Source: Scylla paramamosain (lineage: Eukaryota; Arthropoda; Malacostraca; Decapoda; Portunidae). From it: a DNA stretch of 64,000 nt. Position numbers and translations under genes: made by a program. A model generated the notes under the pieces. It had not been told where the DNA came from. It worked only from the letters and a program-made list of their open reading frames with translations, and did not search any database. The DNA lies in NCBI RefSeq assembly GCF_035594125.1, contig NW_026973728.1:434001-498000 (forward strand), given 5' to 3'. Shown here piece after piece: positions 1-12,349 of this stretch. Position 1 is the first letter of the stretch. Each line of letters starts with the position of its first letter.

Positions 1-1626
1 TCTTTCCCAATAGGGAGTGCTTTGCATTCATTTTCGCGTTTTTTCTAGGTAACAAGCTCAAAAACACTCAAAATATACCTTTTTGGTAAAGTTATTCTAT
101 TTCTTCATATTGGTTGGTTTGCATCCGTTTTAGCGTTTTTCTATGAAAAAACACGTTTTCAGTAATTTTGTTTTCGATTCCCAAAGAATATTGCCAGAAT
201 TTTTGCATCTTAGTACCTATGAAGATGAATAAAAAATAAAATTATTTTATTTATTTTTTTCTCTATAAAGAGCTTTATTTGTGGCTTTTAGCCTTTTTAG
301 TACTTAAGGAACTTAAAAACACTCATAATACACGTTTCTCGTAATGTCCTTTCGATTCCCAAACATAAGGTTCTTTGCATGTATATAAGCGTTTTTATAG
401 ATAACATGATCAAAAACACTCAAAATACATGTTTTTGGTAATGTTACTCTGTTTCTCCATAAAAGGGTGTTTTTGAATGCGTTTTAGCGTTTTGGTATGT
501 AATGAGTTAAAAAAAAAACCTTAAAGGCAAGTTCTTCGTAAAAGTTGGTTTTATTCCCATGTAATATGATTGTTCTGCTTTTTAGTGCTTTGTTGCATAT
601 CACGCTCAAAAACACTCAAAAGACACTTTTTTGGTAATATCTAGTTTTTTGCGTTTTTTTGCCTTGTGGTACGTGTGAAACTATAAAACACTCATTGTAC
701 ACGTTTCTCGTAATGTTCTTTTGTTTCCCAATATTGAGTACTTTCCATCCATTTTTTCTAGGTAACAAGTTGAAAAACACACAAAATATATCTTTTTTGG
801 TAAAGTTATTCTATTTCTTCATATTGGTTTGTTTGCATCCGTTTTAGCGTTTTTCTTCGTAAATCACGGAAAAGACACGTTTTTAGTAATATTGTTGAAA
901 TTCCTGAAAAACACTCAAAAGACAGATTTCTGGTAAAGTCGTGTAATTTCCCCATATAGGTGGCTTTTGCATGCACTTCTGGGTTTGGTACATGATTCCG
1001 GAAAAAAAGCTAATTTTTTTTTTTTATATGTCCTTTCATTTCATAGACATAGGGTTCTTTGCATGTATTTAAGCGTTTTTATAAGTAACATGATCAAAAA
1101 CACTCAAAATACATGTTTTTGGTAATGTTATTCTGTTTCTCCATAAAGGGTGTTTTGCATGCGTTTTAGCGTTTTGGTATGTAAGGAGTTAAAAACATTT
1201 AAAGGCAAGTTCTTCGTAAAAGTTAGTTTTATTCCTATATAATGTGATTACTCTGCTTTTTAGTGCTTTTTTTGCATATCACGCTCAAAAACACTCAAAA
1301 GACATTTTTCTGATAATGTCATTTTTTTCCGACATAAAGTTAGTTTCGCATGTAATTTTGGATTTTTCGTAACTAAGAATGTGAAAAACACTCAAAATAC
1401 ATACATTTGGTAAGGTAGTTCTGTTTCTCAATTAAAAGTGTTATTCATGAGTTTTAGCATTTTGTAATGTAAGAAACTTCTCAATATACACGAGTTTTTG
1501 CGTTTTTTCTGTTCTGGTTCTTGTGAAACTATAAAACAATCATTATTCACGTTTCTCTAAATGTCCTTTTGCTTCCCAATATAGAGTGCTTTTACATCCA
1601 TTTTCGCATTTTTTGTAGGTAAAAAG
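1..1626 (+). repeat. HOR satellite, family II, with internal deletions
   Basis: Forward-orientation satellite; the left edge is cut by the window. It starts in unit 10 and carries three truncating junctions: unit 12 joined to unit 2 at about 187, unit 7 joined to unit 9 at about 640, and unit 2 joined to unit 4 at about 1,020. The first junction is shared in reverse complement near 51,508, so 190-640 looks like an inverted copy of about 51,060-51,500. No gene is seen. Confidence 0.85.
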
Positions 1627-4600
1627 CATTATAAACGTTTTTCGTAATGTCCTTTTGTGTCCCAATATAGAGAGATTTGCATCCATTTTCGCTCAAAACA
1701 CAAAAAATACCTTTTTGGTAATATTATCTTATTTCATGATATTGGTTGATTTGCTTTCTTTTTAGCGTTTTTCTACGTAAAACACTGAAAAGACACGTTT
1801 TCAGTAATTTTGTTTTGGATTCCCAAACAGAGTGATTTCAATATTATTTATTGTTTTGGTGCCTAACATACTGAAAAACAGGCAAAAGACAGGTTTCAGG
1901 TAAAGTCGTTTAATTTCCCAATATAGGTGGCTCTACATGCAATTTAGGGTTTGGTACATAACGGTCTGAAAAAAAGCTAAAATTAACTTTTGATATTCTT
2001 TTTTCACATAATTTCCCTGAATTTTGCCAGAATTTTGGCATCTCGATACCTATGAAGATCAATAACAAAAAAAAAAAAAAATGCCATTTTTTCATTTTTT
2101 TTTTTCTCTATAAAGAGTGTTATTTGTGGGTTTAAGCTTTTTGGTACTTAAGGAACGTAAAAACACTCTTAATACTCGTTTCTCGTAATGTCCTTTTGTT
2201 TCCTAAAGATAAGGTTCTTTACATGTATTTAAGCGTTTTTATAGGTAACATGATCAAAAACACTCAAAATATACCTTTTTGGTAATGTTATTCTATTTCT
2301 TCATATTGGTTTGTTTCCATCCGTGTTTAGCGTTTTTCTATGTAAACACAGAAAAGACACGTTTTCAGTAATATTTGGATTCCCATATAGAGTGACTTCC
2401 ATGTTATTTATCATTTTGATGCCTAACATGCTGAAAAACACTCAAAAGACAGGTTTCTTGTAAAGTCGTTTAATTTCCCTATATAGGTGGCTTTGCATAC
2501 ACTTTAGGGTTTGGTACATAACAGTCGGAAAAAAAAGCTAAAATTAACCTCTTTCATAATATTCTTTTTTCATGTAATTTTCCTGAATTTTGCCAGAATT
2601 TTGGCATCTCGTTGCCTATGAAGATCAATAAAAAAAAATGTTATTTTTTTATTTATTTTTATTTATTTATTTTCTGTATAAAGAGTGTTATTTGTAGGTT
2701 TTAGCTTTTTGGTACTTAAGGAACTTATAAACACTAATAATACAAATTCCTCGTAATGTCCTTTTATTCCCAAACATAGGGTTCTTTGCATGTATTTAAG
2801 CGTTTTTATTGGTAACAAGCTCAAAAACACTCAAAATACATGTTTTTGATAATGTTATTCTGTTTTTCCATACAGGGTGTTTTGCATGGGTTTTAGCGTT
2901 TTAGTATGTAAGGACCTCAAAAAAACTTAAAGGCAAGTTCTTGGTAAAACTTGGTTATATTCCCATGTAATGTGATTGCCCTGCTTTTTAATGCTATATT
3001 GCCTAACACGCTGAAAAAACACTAAAAAGACACTTTTCTAGTAATTTCATTTTTTTCCACAGTTTTGCATGTAATTTGGGGTTGGACCACTAAGAATGTG
3101 AAAAAAAAAACACTCAAAATACACTTATTTCCTAAAATTGTTCTGTTTCTCAATTTAGAATGTTATTCATGAGTTTCAGCATTTTGGTATCTAAGAAACT
3201 TCTCCATATATACGAGTTTTGCGTTTTTTGCCTTATGGTTCTTGAAAACTATTAATACATTCATTATAGAATTTTCTTGTAATATCCTTTTGCTTACCAA
3301 TATAGACTGCTTTGTATTCATTTTTGCGTTTTTTGTAGGTAACAAGCTCAAAAACACTCTACTTTTTTGTAATGTTATTCTATTTCTTCATATTGGTTGG
3401 TTTGCATCCGTTTTAGCGTTCTACGCTAAAACTGAAAAGACACGTTTTCAGTAATATTGTTGAAATTGCTGAAAACACCCAAAGACACGTTTCTTGTAAA
3501 GTCGTGTAATTTCCCCATATAGGTGGCTTTGCATGCACTTCCAGGTTTCGTACATAACTCCGGAAAAAGCTAAAATATTTTTTTTTTTAATGTTTTTTTC
3601 AAATAATTTCCCTAAAGTTTCTCAGAATTTTGGCATCTCGTTACCTATGAAGATGAATAACAAAAAAAAAAAATTTTTTTATTATTTTTTTCTCTATAAA
3701 GAGTGTTATTTTTGGGTTTTAGATTTTTGGTACTTAAGGAACTTAAAAATACACATAATACACGATTTTCGTAATGTCCTTTCGTTTCACAAACATAGGG
3801 TTCTTTGAATGTATTTAAGCGATTTTATAGGTAACATGATCAAAAACAATCAAAATACATGTTTTTGGTAATGTTATTCTGTTTCTTCATAAAGGTTGTT
3901 TTGCATGCGTTTAGCGTTTTGGTATGTAAGGAGTTAAAAAACACTTAAAGGCAAGTTCTTCGTAAAATTTGTTTTTATTCCAATGTAATGTGATTGTTCT
4001 GCTTTTTAGTGTTTTGTTGCATATAACGCTCAAAAACACTCAAAAGACACTTTTCTGGTAATGTCATTTTTTTTCCCCCATAAAGGTAGTTTCGCATGTA
4101 ATTTGGGATTTTCGTAACTAAGAATGTGAAATACACTCAAAATACACACATTTGGTAAGGTAGTTCTGTTTTTTAATTAAAAGTGTTATTCATTAGTTTT
4201 AGCGTTTTGGTATCTAAGAAACTACTCTACTCGTATATACACGAGTTTTTGCGTTTTTTGCCTAGTGGTTCTTGTGAAACTATAAAACACTCATTATACA
4301 CGTTTCTCGTAATGTCCTTTTGTTTCGCAATATAGAGTGCTTTCCATCCATTTGCGCGTTTTTTGTAGGGAAAAAGCTAAAAAACACTTTTTGGTAATGT
4401 TATTCTATTTCTTCATATTTATTGGTTTGCATCCGTTTTAGCGTTTTTCTACGTAAAACACTGAAAAGACACGTTTTCAGTAATTTTGTTTTGGATTCAC
4501 ATATTGACTGACTTTCATATTATTTATCGTTTTGGTGCCTAACATGCTGGAAAACACTGAAAAGACAGGTTTCTGGTAAAGTCGTTTAACTTCCTTATAT

Positions 4601-4672
4601 ATGTGGCATGCACTTTAAAGTTTGGAACATAAAAATCCGAAAAAGAGCTATAATTAACTTTTTTGATAATGT
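1627..4672 (+). repeat. 3-kb duplicated satellite segment, copy A1
   Basis: HOR satellite that aligns by eye with 21,142-24,180 in direct orientation (offset about 19.51 kb) and with 27,640-30,630 in inverted orientation. Shared idiosyncrasies include AGAGATTTGCATCCATTTTC in an aberrant unit 10 (1,671), the loss of units 5-10 between unit 4 and unit 11 (about 2,255-2,280), GTTGGACCACTAAGAATG (about 3,083) and AAAAAGAGCTATAATTAAC near the right end. It ends at GATAATGT (4,672), which corresponds exactly to the orientation switch at 24,180. The 60-70-codon frames here are satellite translations. Confidence 0.85.
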
Positions 4673-5828
4673 TCTTTTTTCCACATAAACTAACTGAATT
4701 TTGGCAGAATTTTGGCATCTTGGTACCTATGAAAATCAATATAAAAAAAAGCTATTATTTTATTTATTTATTTTTTTTTTCTCTATAAAGAGTGTTATTT
4801 GTGGGTTTTAACGTTTTGTTACTTAAGGAACTTAAAAACGGTCCTAATACACGTTTCTCGTGATGTCCTTTCGTTTCCCAAACATAGGGTTCTTTGCATG
4901 TTTTTAAGCGTTTTTATAGATAACATGATCAAACTTAACTTACTTAAAACACATGTTTTTAGTAATGTTATTCTGCTTTTCCATTAAGGAGTTTTTTGCA
5001 TCCGTTTTGGTTTGTAAGGAGGTCAAAAACACTTCAAGGCAAGTTCTTGGTAAAAGTTGGTTTTATTCCCATGTAATGTGATTGCCCTGTTTTTTTTTAT
5101 ATAATTTAATAATTTAATAATTTAATAAATTAATAATTTTAATAATAAAACGCTCAAAAACACTAAAAAAACACTCCTGGTAATGTCATTTTTTTTCCAA
5201 CATTGATTCGCGTTCTATTTGGGGTTTGCTAACTAAGAATGTGAAAAACACTCAAAATACACGCACTTGGTAAGGTTGTTCTGTTTCTCAATTAATATTG
5301 TTATTCATGAGTTTCAGCATATTGGTATCTCAGAAACTTCTTTATATACACGAATTTTTGCGTTTTTTGCCTTGTAGTTCTTGTGAACCACAAGTTCTTT
5401 TGCTGAAAAATAATAAGACACTCATTATACACGTTTCTCGTAATGTCCTTTTGTTTCCCAATAGGGAGTGCTTTGCATCCATTTTCGCGTTTTTTGTAGG
5501 TAACAAGCTCAAAAACACTCAAAATGTACCTTTTTGGTAATGTAATTTTATTTCTTCTTATTGGTTGGTCTGCATCCGTTTAAGCGTTTTCTACGTAAAA
5601 CACCGAAAAGACACGTTTTCAGTAATTTTGTTATAGATTCCCATATAGAGTGACGCATGTTATGGTGCCTAACAAGCTGAAAAACACTCAGTCTTTGCCA
5701 GTTTTCTGGCAAAGACGTAAAATATCCCCATATAGGTGGCTTTGCATGCACTTTAGGGTTTGGTACATAAAAGCTAAAATTAACTTTTTTCATCATTGAC
5801 TCATAATTTCCTGAATTTTGCCCAAATT
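4673..5828 (+). repeat. HOR satellite mirrored at 26,470-27,639
   Basis: Forward-orientation HOR, family II. It matches the reverse complement of about 26,470-27,639, sharing an unusual unit 9/10 junction with CACAAGTTCTTTTGCTG followed by an AATAATAAGACAC stretch (5,388-5,425), and GACTCATAATTTCCTGAATT at about 5,800. It ends at a junction where unit 2 is fused to unit 5 (about 5,828). It continues the mirror relation of the 1,627-4,672 segment. Confidence 0.75.
5091..5155. repeat. TTTAATAA-type AT-only microsatellite inside unit 6
   Basis: Unit 6 is interrupted by a nearly pure A/T tract, with AATTTAATAATTTAATAA-like steps, between CCCTGTTTTTTTT and AAAACGCTCAAAAACAC. The corresponding mirror position near 27,183-27,212 has an A-rich CACACAAAAAAAAAAA tract instead, so the site is unstable. 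Confidence 0.75.
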
Positions 5829-8800
5829 TTGCTAAAAACATGCAAAAAGTATGGTTTTGGTAATGTTATTCTCTTTCTCCATAAAGTGTGTTTTGCATGC
5901 GTTTTACCGTTTTGGTACATAAGGAGCTGAAAACACTTAAAGGCAAGTTCTTCGTAAAAATTTTTTTTATTGCCATGTAAAGTGCTGCTTTTTAGTGCTC
6001 TATTCCCTATCACGCTCAAAAACACTCAATAGACACTTTTCTGGTAATGTCATTATTTTCCCACATAAAGCTGGTTTCGCATGCAATTTGGGATTTTGGT
6101 AACTAAGAATGTGAAAAGCACTGAAAATACACGCATTTAGTAAAGTTGTTCTGTTTCTCAATTAAGAGTGTTATTCATGAGTTTAAGCATTTTTGTATCT
6201 AGGAAACTTCTCCATTTACACGAGTTTTGCGTTTTTTGCCTTTTGGTTCTTTTGAACTATAAAACATTAATTATACACTTTTCTCGCAATGTCCTTTTGT
6301 TTCCCAATATAAAGTGCTTTTTTTTTATCAATTTTCGCGTTTTTTTTTATAGGTAACAAGCTCAAAAACACTCAAAATATATCTTTTTGATAATGTTTTT
6401 CTACTTTTTGATATTGGTTGGTTTGCATTCTTTTTAGCGTCTACGTAAAACACTGAAAACACACGTTTTCAGTAATTTTGTTTTGGTTTGCCATATAGAG
6501 TGAGTTCCTTATTATTGATCGTTTTGGTGCCTAACATGCTGAAAAACACTCAAAACACAGATTTCTAGTAAGGTCGTTTAATTTCCTCATATAGGAGGCT
6601 TTGCATGTACTTTACTGTTTGGAACATAACAGTCAGAAAAAAAGCTAATATCAACTTTTTTGATGATATTCTCTTATCATATAATTGCCCTAATTTTTCC
6701 CAGAATTTTAGCATCTCGGTAACTATGAAGGTGAATAACAAAAAAAAAAAAAAAAGAGTCCTTTTATTTATTTATTTTTATTTTTTTTCTTAATAACGAG
6801 TGTTATTTGTGGGTTTTAGCGTTTTAGTAGTTAAGGAACTTAAAAACACTCATAATACACGTTTCTCGTAATGTCCTTACGTTTTCCAAACATTAGGTTC
6901 TTTGCATGTATTTAAGCGTTTTTATAGATAACATTATCAAAAACACTCAAAATACATGTTTTTGGTAATGTTATTTTGTTTCTCCATAAAGTTTGTTTTC
7001 CATGCGTTTTAGCGGTTTGGTATGTGAGGAGCTCAAAAACACATATTGGCAAGTTCTTGGTAAAAATTGGTTTTATTCCTATGTAATGTGATTGCCCTGC
7101 TATTTAGTACTTCATTCCCTAACATGCTGAAAAACAATTAAAACACACTTCTGGTAATGTCATTTTTTTCCCTCATAAAGCTAGTTTCGCATGCTATTTT
7201 GGGTATTGCTACCTAGGAATATGAAAAACACTCAAAATACATGCATTTGCTAAGGTTGTTCTGTTTCTCAATTAAGATTGTTATTCATGAGTTTCAGCAT
7301 TTTTCTATCTAAGAAACTTCTTTATATACACGAGTTTTTGCGTTTTTCTACGTAAAACACTGAGAAGATACATTTTCAGTAATTTTGTTTTGGATTCATA
7401 TATACTCGTAGAGTGAGTTCCTTATTATTTATCATTTTGGTGCCTAACATGCTGAAAAACACTCAAAAGACAGATTTCTGGTAAGGTCGTTTAATTTCCT
7501 CATATAGGAGGCTTTGCATGCACTTTAGGGTTTGGTACATAACATTCCGGAAAAAATGCTAAAATTAACTTTTTTGATAATATTCTTTGGTTCATAAAAT
7601 TTTCCTGAATTTTCCCAGAATTTTGGCATCTCAGTACCTATGAAGATGAAAATAAAAAATTCCTATTTTTTTTCTAAATAAAGAGTGTTATTTGTGGGTT
7701 TTAGTTTTTTGGTACTTAGGGAACTTAAAAAAAAACACTCATAATACACGTTTTTCGTAATGTCCTTCTGTTTCCCAAACATAATGTTTTTTGCATGTAT
7801 TTAAGCGTTTTTTATAGATAACATGATAAAAAAACACCGACATTACATGTTTTTGGTAATGTTATTCTGTTTCTCCGTAAAGTTTGTTTTGCATGCGTTT
7901 TATCGGTTCTGTATATAAGGAGCTCAAAAACATTTAAAGGCAAGTTCTTGGTAAAAATTGGTTATATTCCAATGAAAAGTGATTGCCCTGCTTTTTAGTG
8001 CTTTATTACCTATCACGCTCAAAAACATTCAAAGGACATTTTTCTAGAAATGTCATGATTTCCCATATAAATCTGGTTTCGCATGAAATTTGCGTTTTTA
8101 GTAACTAAGAATATGAAAAACACTCAAAACACACGAATTTGGTAAGGTTGTTCTGTTTCTCAATTAAGAGTGTTATTTATGAGTTTCATCAATTTGGTAT
8201 CTAGGAAACTTTTCCATATACACGTGTTTTTTGCGTTTTTTGCCTTGTTGTTCTTTTGAACTATAATACACTCATTATACACTTTTCTCGCAATGTCCCT
8301 CTGTTTCCCAATATAGAGTGCTTTGTATCAATTTTAGCATTTTTTTGTAGGTAACAAGCTCAAAAACACTCAAAATATACCTTTTTGGTAATGTTTTTTT
8401 TTTCTATTTCTTGATATTGGTTGGTTTGCATCCATTTTAGCGTTTTTCTACGTAAAACACCGGGAAGACACGTTTTCAGTAATTTTGTTTTGGATTCCCA
8501 TATAAAGTGTTCCTTATTTATTTATCTTTTTTGGTGCCTAACATTCTGAAAAAACACTTAAAAGACAGATTTCTTTTAAGGTCGTTTAATTTCCTCATAT
8601 AGGAGGCTTTGCATGCACTTTAGGGTTTGGTATATACCAGTCCGAAAAAAAAAAACTAAAATTAACTTTTTTGATAATTTTCTTTTATCATATAATAGCC
8701 CGGAATTTCCCCAGAATTTTGGCATCTCGGTATCTATAAAGATGATTAACAAAAAAAAAAAAAAATCCTATTTTTTTATTTTTTATTTGTTTAGTTTTTT

Positions 8801-9187
8801 TTTCTAAATAAAGAGTGTTATTTGTGGGTTTTAGCTTTTTAATACTTAGGGAACTTAAAAACACTCATAATACATATTTTTCGTAATGTCCTTTCGTTTC
8901 CCAAACATAAGGTTCTTTGCATGTATTTAAATACATGTTTTTGGTATTGTTATTCTTTTTGTCCATAAAAGGTGTTTTGCATGCATTTTAGCGTTTTGGT
9001 ATGTAATGAGCTCAAAAACACCTAAAAGCAAGTTCTTGGTAAAAGTTGGTTTTATTCCCATTTAATGTGATTGCCCTGCTTTTTAGTGGTTTATTGCCTA
9101 ACACTCTCAAAAACACTCGGAAGACATTTTCTGGTAATATTATTTTTTTCCTGCGTGGAATTTGGGGTTTTGGTAACTAAAAATGTG
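5829..9187 (+). repeat. HOR satellite, family I block
   Basis: About three HOR copies in forward orientation with family I signatures: TTTTGAACTATAA at the unit 9/10 junction, CTCGCAATGTCC in unit 10, AGGAGGCTTTGCATG in unit 1, CATATAATAGCCC or similar in unit 2, and TAAATAAAGAGTGTTA in unit 3. It contains the reference copy at 7,455-8,548. A shortened copy near 7,340 fuses unit 9 to unit 11. The part near 8,000-8,850 is closest, in reverse complement, to about 25,250-26,100 and to the far right end (63,500-64,000). Confidence 0.85.
7455..8548 (+). repeat. Reference copy of the 12-unit higher-order repeat (1,094 bp)
   Basis: A complete HOR copy that I divided by eye into twelve related units: 1 (7,455-7,550), 2 (7,551-7,648), 3 (7,649-7,726), 4 (7,727-7,827), 5 (7,828-7,925), 6 (7,926-8,020), 7 (8,021-8,115), 8 (8,116-8,212), 9 (8,213-8,264, a half-length unit), 10 (8,265-8,361), 11 (8,362-8,462), 12 (8,463-8,548). 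Most units open with an A-rich block like AAAAACACTC, continue with a GGTAATGTT-like block and close with a TTTGCATGC-like box and a GGTA-containing tail. Unit-specific signatures recur in the same order across the window: unit 2 GTACCTATGAAGATGAA, unit 4 ATGTATTTAAGCGTTTTTA, unit 6 GATTGCCCTGCTTTTTAG, unit 7 TTTCGCATGCAATTTGG, unit 10 TTTGCATCCATTTTCGCG. The junction of units 2 and 3 carries a length-variable A-run/T-run. This copy belongs to family I. Unit edges are good to a few bases; the choice of unit 1 as start is arbitrary. Confidence 0.9.
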
Positions 9188-9373
9188 AAAAACACTCAAA
9201 ATACAGGCATTTAGTAAGGTTGTTCTGTTTTTTAATTAAAAGTGTTATTCATGAGCTTCAGTATTTTGGTATGTAAGAAAATTCTCTAATACACACATTT
9301 GGTAAGGTAGTTCTGTTTCTCAATTAAAAGTGTTATTCATGAGTTTCAGCATTTTGGTTTGTAAGAAACTTCT
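9188..9373 (+). repeat. Tandemly doubled unit 8
   Basis: Two consecutive unit 8 copies, each with CAATTAAAAGTGTTATTCATG or a close variant and a TTTGGTATGTAAGAAA-like end, where the normal HOR has one. Inverted equivalents are at about 42,650-42,835, 55,205-55,390 and 61,750-61,925, making this a marker of descent between those HOR copies. Confidence 0.75.
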
Positions 9374-12349
9374 TTATGTACACGAGTTTTTGAGTTTTTG
9401 CCTTGTGGTTCTTGTGAAACTATAAAACACTCATTATACACATTTCTTGTAATGTCTTTTCTTTCCTAATATAGAGTGCGTTTCATCCATTTTCGAAATT
9501 TTTTGTTGGTAACAAGCTCAAAAACACATAAAAATATATCTTTCTGGTAATGTTATTCTATTTCTTCATAATGGTTGGTTTGCATCCGTTTTACCGTTTT
9601 TCTACATAAATCACTGAAAAGACACGATTTCAGTAAAATTGTTGAAATTGCTGAAAAAAAAACACTCAAAAGACAGGTTTCTAGTAAATTCGAGTAATTT
9701 CTCCATATAGGTGGCTTTGCATGCACTTCAGGGTTTGGAACATAACTCCGGAAAAAAGCTAATATTTTTTTCATAATGATTTTTTTTACAAAATTTCCCT
9801 GCATTTTTCCAGAATTTAATATCTCGGTACCTATGAAGATGAATAACAATTTTTTTTTTCTCTATAAAGTATTATTTGTGAGTTTTAGCTTTTTGGTACT
9901 TAAGGAATTTAAAAACACTCAAAATACATGATTTTCGTAATATCCTTTTCTTATACAAACATGGGGTTCTTTACATGTATTTAAGCGTTTTTATAGGTAA
10001 CATGATCAAAAACACTCAAAATACATATTTTTGGTAATGTTATTCTGTTTCTCCATAAAGGGTGTTTTTACATGCGTTTTAGCGTTTTGGTATGTAAGGA
10101 GCTAAAAAACACTTAAAGGCAAGTTCTTCGTTAAAGTTGGTTTTATTCCCAAGTAAAGTGATTGTTCTGCTTTTTAGTGCTTTGTTGCATCACGCTCAAA
10201 AACACTCAAAAGACATTTTTCTGGTAATGTCATTTTTTTACCACATAAAGCTAGTTTCGCATGTAATTTGGCAATTTCGTAACTATGAATGTGAAAAACA
10301 CTCAAAATACACAATTTGGTAGGGTAGTTCTGTTTCTCGATTAAAAGTGTTTTTCATGCATTTCATCATTTTTGTATATAAGAAACTTCTCTATATAAAC
10401 AAGTTTTGGCGTTTATTGTATTGTGGTTCTTGTGAAACTATAAAACACTAATTATACACGTTTCTCGTAATGTTCTTTTGTTTCCTAATATAGAGTGTTT
10501 TCCATCCATTTTTGCATTTTTTGTAGGTAACAAGCATAAAAACACTCAAAATATATCTTTTTGGTAATGTTATTCTATTTCTTCACATTGGTTGGTTTGC
10601 ATCCTTTTTAGCTTTTTTCTTCGTAAATCTCTGAAAAGACTCGTTTTCAGTAATTTTGTTGAAATTAATTCTGGTACAGGTTTCTGATAAAATCGTGTAA
10701 TTTTCCAAAATAGGTGGCTTTGCATGCACCTTAGGGTTTGGTACATAACTCCTTAAAAAAACTAAAATTATTTTTTTTTTATATATATATATTTTTTTTT
10801 CTTTATTTAATTTCCCTGAATTTTGCCAGAATTTTGGCATCTCGGTACCTATGAAGATGAATAACAAAAAAAAAAAATTTTGTATTCATTTATTTTATTT
10901 TTTTTCTCTATAAAGAGTTTTATTTGTGTGTTTTAGATTTTTGTTACTTAAGGAACCTAAAAACTCTCATAATACACAATTTTCGAAATATCCTTTCGTT
11001 TCACAAACATAGCGTTCTTTGCATGTATTTTAGCGTTTTTATAGGTAACATGATCAAAAACACTTAAAATTCATGCTTTTGGTAATGTTATTTTGTTTTT
11101 CCATAAAGGGTGTTTTGCATGCGTTTTAGCGTTTTTTTTTTATATAAGGAGTTAAAAACACTTAAAGGCATATTTTTGGTAAAAGTTGGTTTTATTCCCA
11201 CGTAATGTGATTGTTCTGCTTTTTAGTGCTTTGTTGTATATCACGCTCTAAAACACTCACAAGACACTTTTCTGGTAATGTCATTTTTTTACCACATAAA
11301 ACTAATTTCACTTGTAATATCGGATTTTCGTAACTAAGAATTTGAAAAACACTCAAAATACTCACATTTGGTAAGATAGTTCTGTTTCTCAATTAAAAGT
11401 CTTATTCATGAGTTTCAGCATTTGGGAATGTAAGAATCTTCTTTATATACACGAGTTTTTGCGTTTTTTGCCTTGTGGTTCTTGTGAAACTATAAAACAC
11501 TCATTATACACGTTTCTCGTAATGTCCTTTTGCTTCCCAATATTGAGTGCTTTCCATCCATTTTTGCGTTTTTTGTAGGTAACAACTTTCAAAAACACTC
11601 AAAATATACCTTTTTGGTAATGTTATTCTATTTCTTCATTTTGGTTGGTTTGCATCCGTTTTAGCGTTATTGTACGTAAAACTCCGAAAAGACACGTTTT
11701 CAGTAATTGTGTGTTGGATTCCCATATAGATTGACTTCCTTGGGTTTTATCGTGTTGGTTCCTAACATGCTGAAAAACACTCATAAGACAGTTTTTTGGC
11801 AAAGAGGTTTAATTTCCCCATATAGGTGGCTTTGCATGCACTTTAGGGGTTTGGTACATAACAGTCCGAAAAAAAAAGCTAAATTTAACTTTTTTGATAA
11901 TGTTCTTATTTCATATAATTTCCTGAACTTTGACCGAATTTTGGCACCTCGTTACCTGTGAATATGAATAAGAATGAAAAAAAATATCGTATTTTTTTAT
12001 TTCTTTATTTATTTTTTCTCAATAAAGAGTGTAATTTGTGGCTTTTAGCTTTTTCGTACTTAATGAACTTAAAAACACTCATAATACACTTTTCACGTAA
12101 TGTCCTTTCGTTTCCCAAGAATAGGGTTCTTTGCATGTACTTAAGCGTTTTTATTGGTAACATGATCAAAAACACTCAAAAAACATGTTTTTGGTAATGT
12201 TATTCTGTTTCACAATAAAGTGTATTTTGCATGCGTTTTAGTGTTTTGGTATATAAGGAGCTCAAAAACACTTATAAGCAAGTTCTTATTAAAAATTGGT
12301 TTTATTCCAATGTAATGTCATTGCCCTGCTTTTTAGTGCTTTATTACCT
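9374..12349 (+). repeat. HOR satellite, family II block
   Basis: Forward HOR copies with family II signatures, namely AGGTGGCTTTGCATG, CTGAATTTTGCCAGAATTTT and TTGTGAAACTATAAAACAC. Two copies carry a short unit 12 that ends in GAAATTGCTG or similar (about 9,640 and 10,660). A (TA)n tract lies at about 10,772-10,790. The stretch at about 11,700-12,200, with TGGGTTTTATCGTGTTGG and TATGAATAAGAATGAAAA, recurs inverted at about 50,000-50,820 and 58,070-59,400. No gene is seen. Confidence 0.82.

Noticed and set aside
5091..5155. AT-rich tract as a replication origin
   Set aside because: A/T-only content alone is not evidence in DNA this AT-rich, and the tract is simple-sequence expansion within unit 6.
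7501..7545. Telomere-like CTTTAGGGTTTGG in unit 1
   Set aside because: Only one and a half telomere-type motifs, inherited as part of unit 1 in every HOR, with no tandem array of the hexamer or heptamer.
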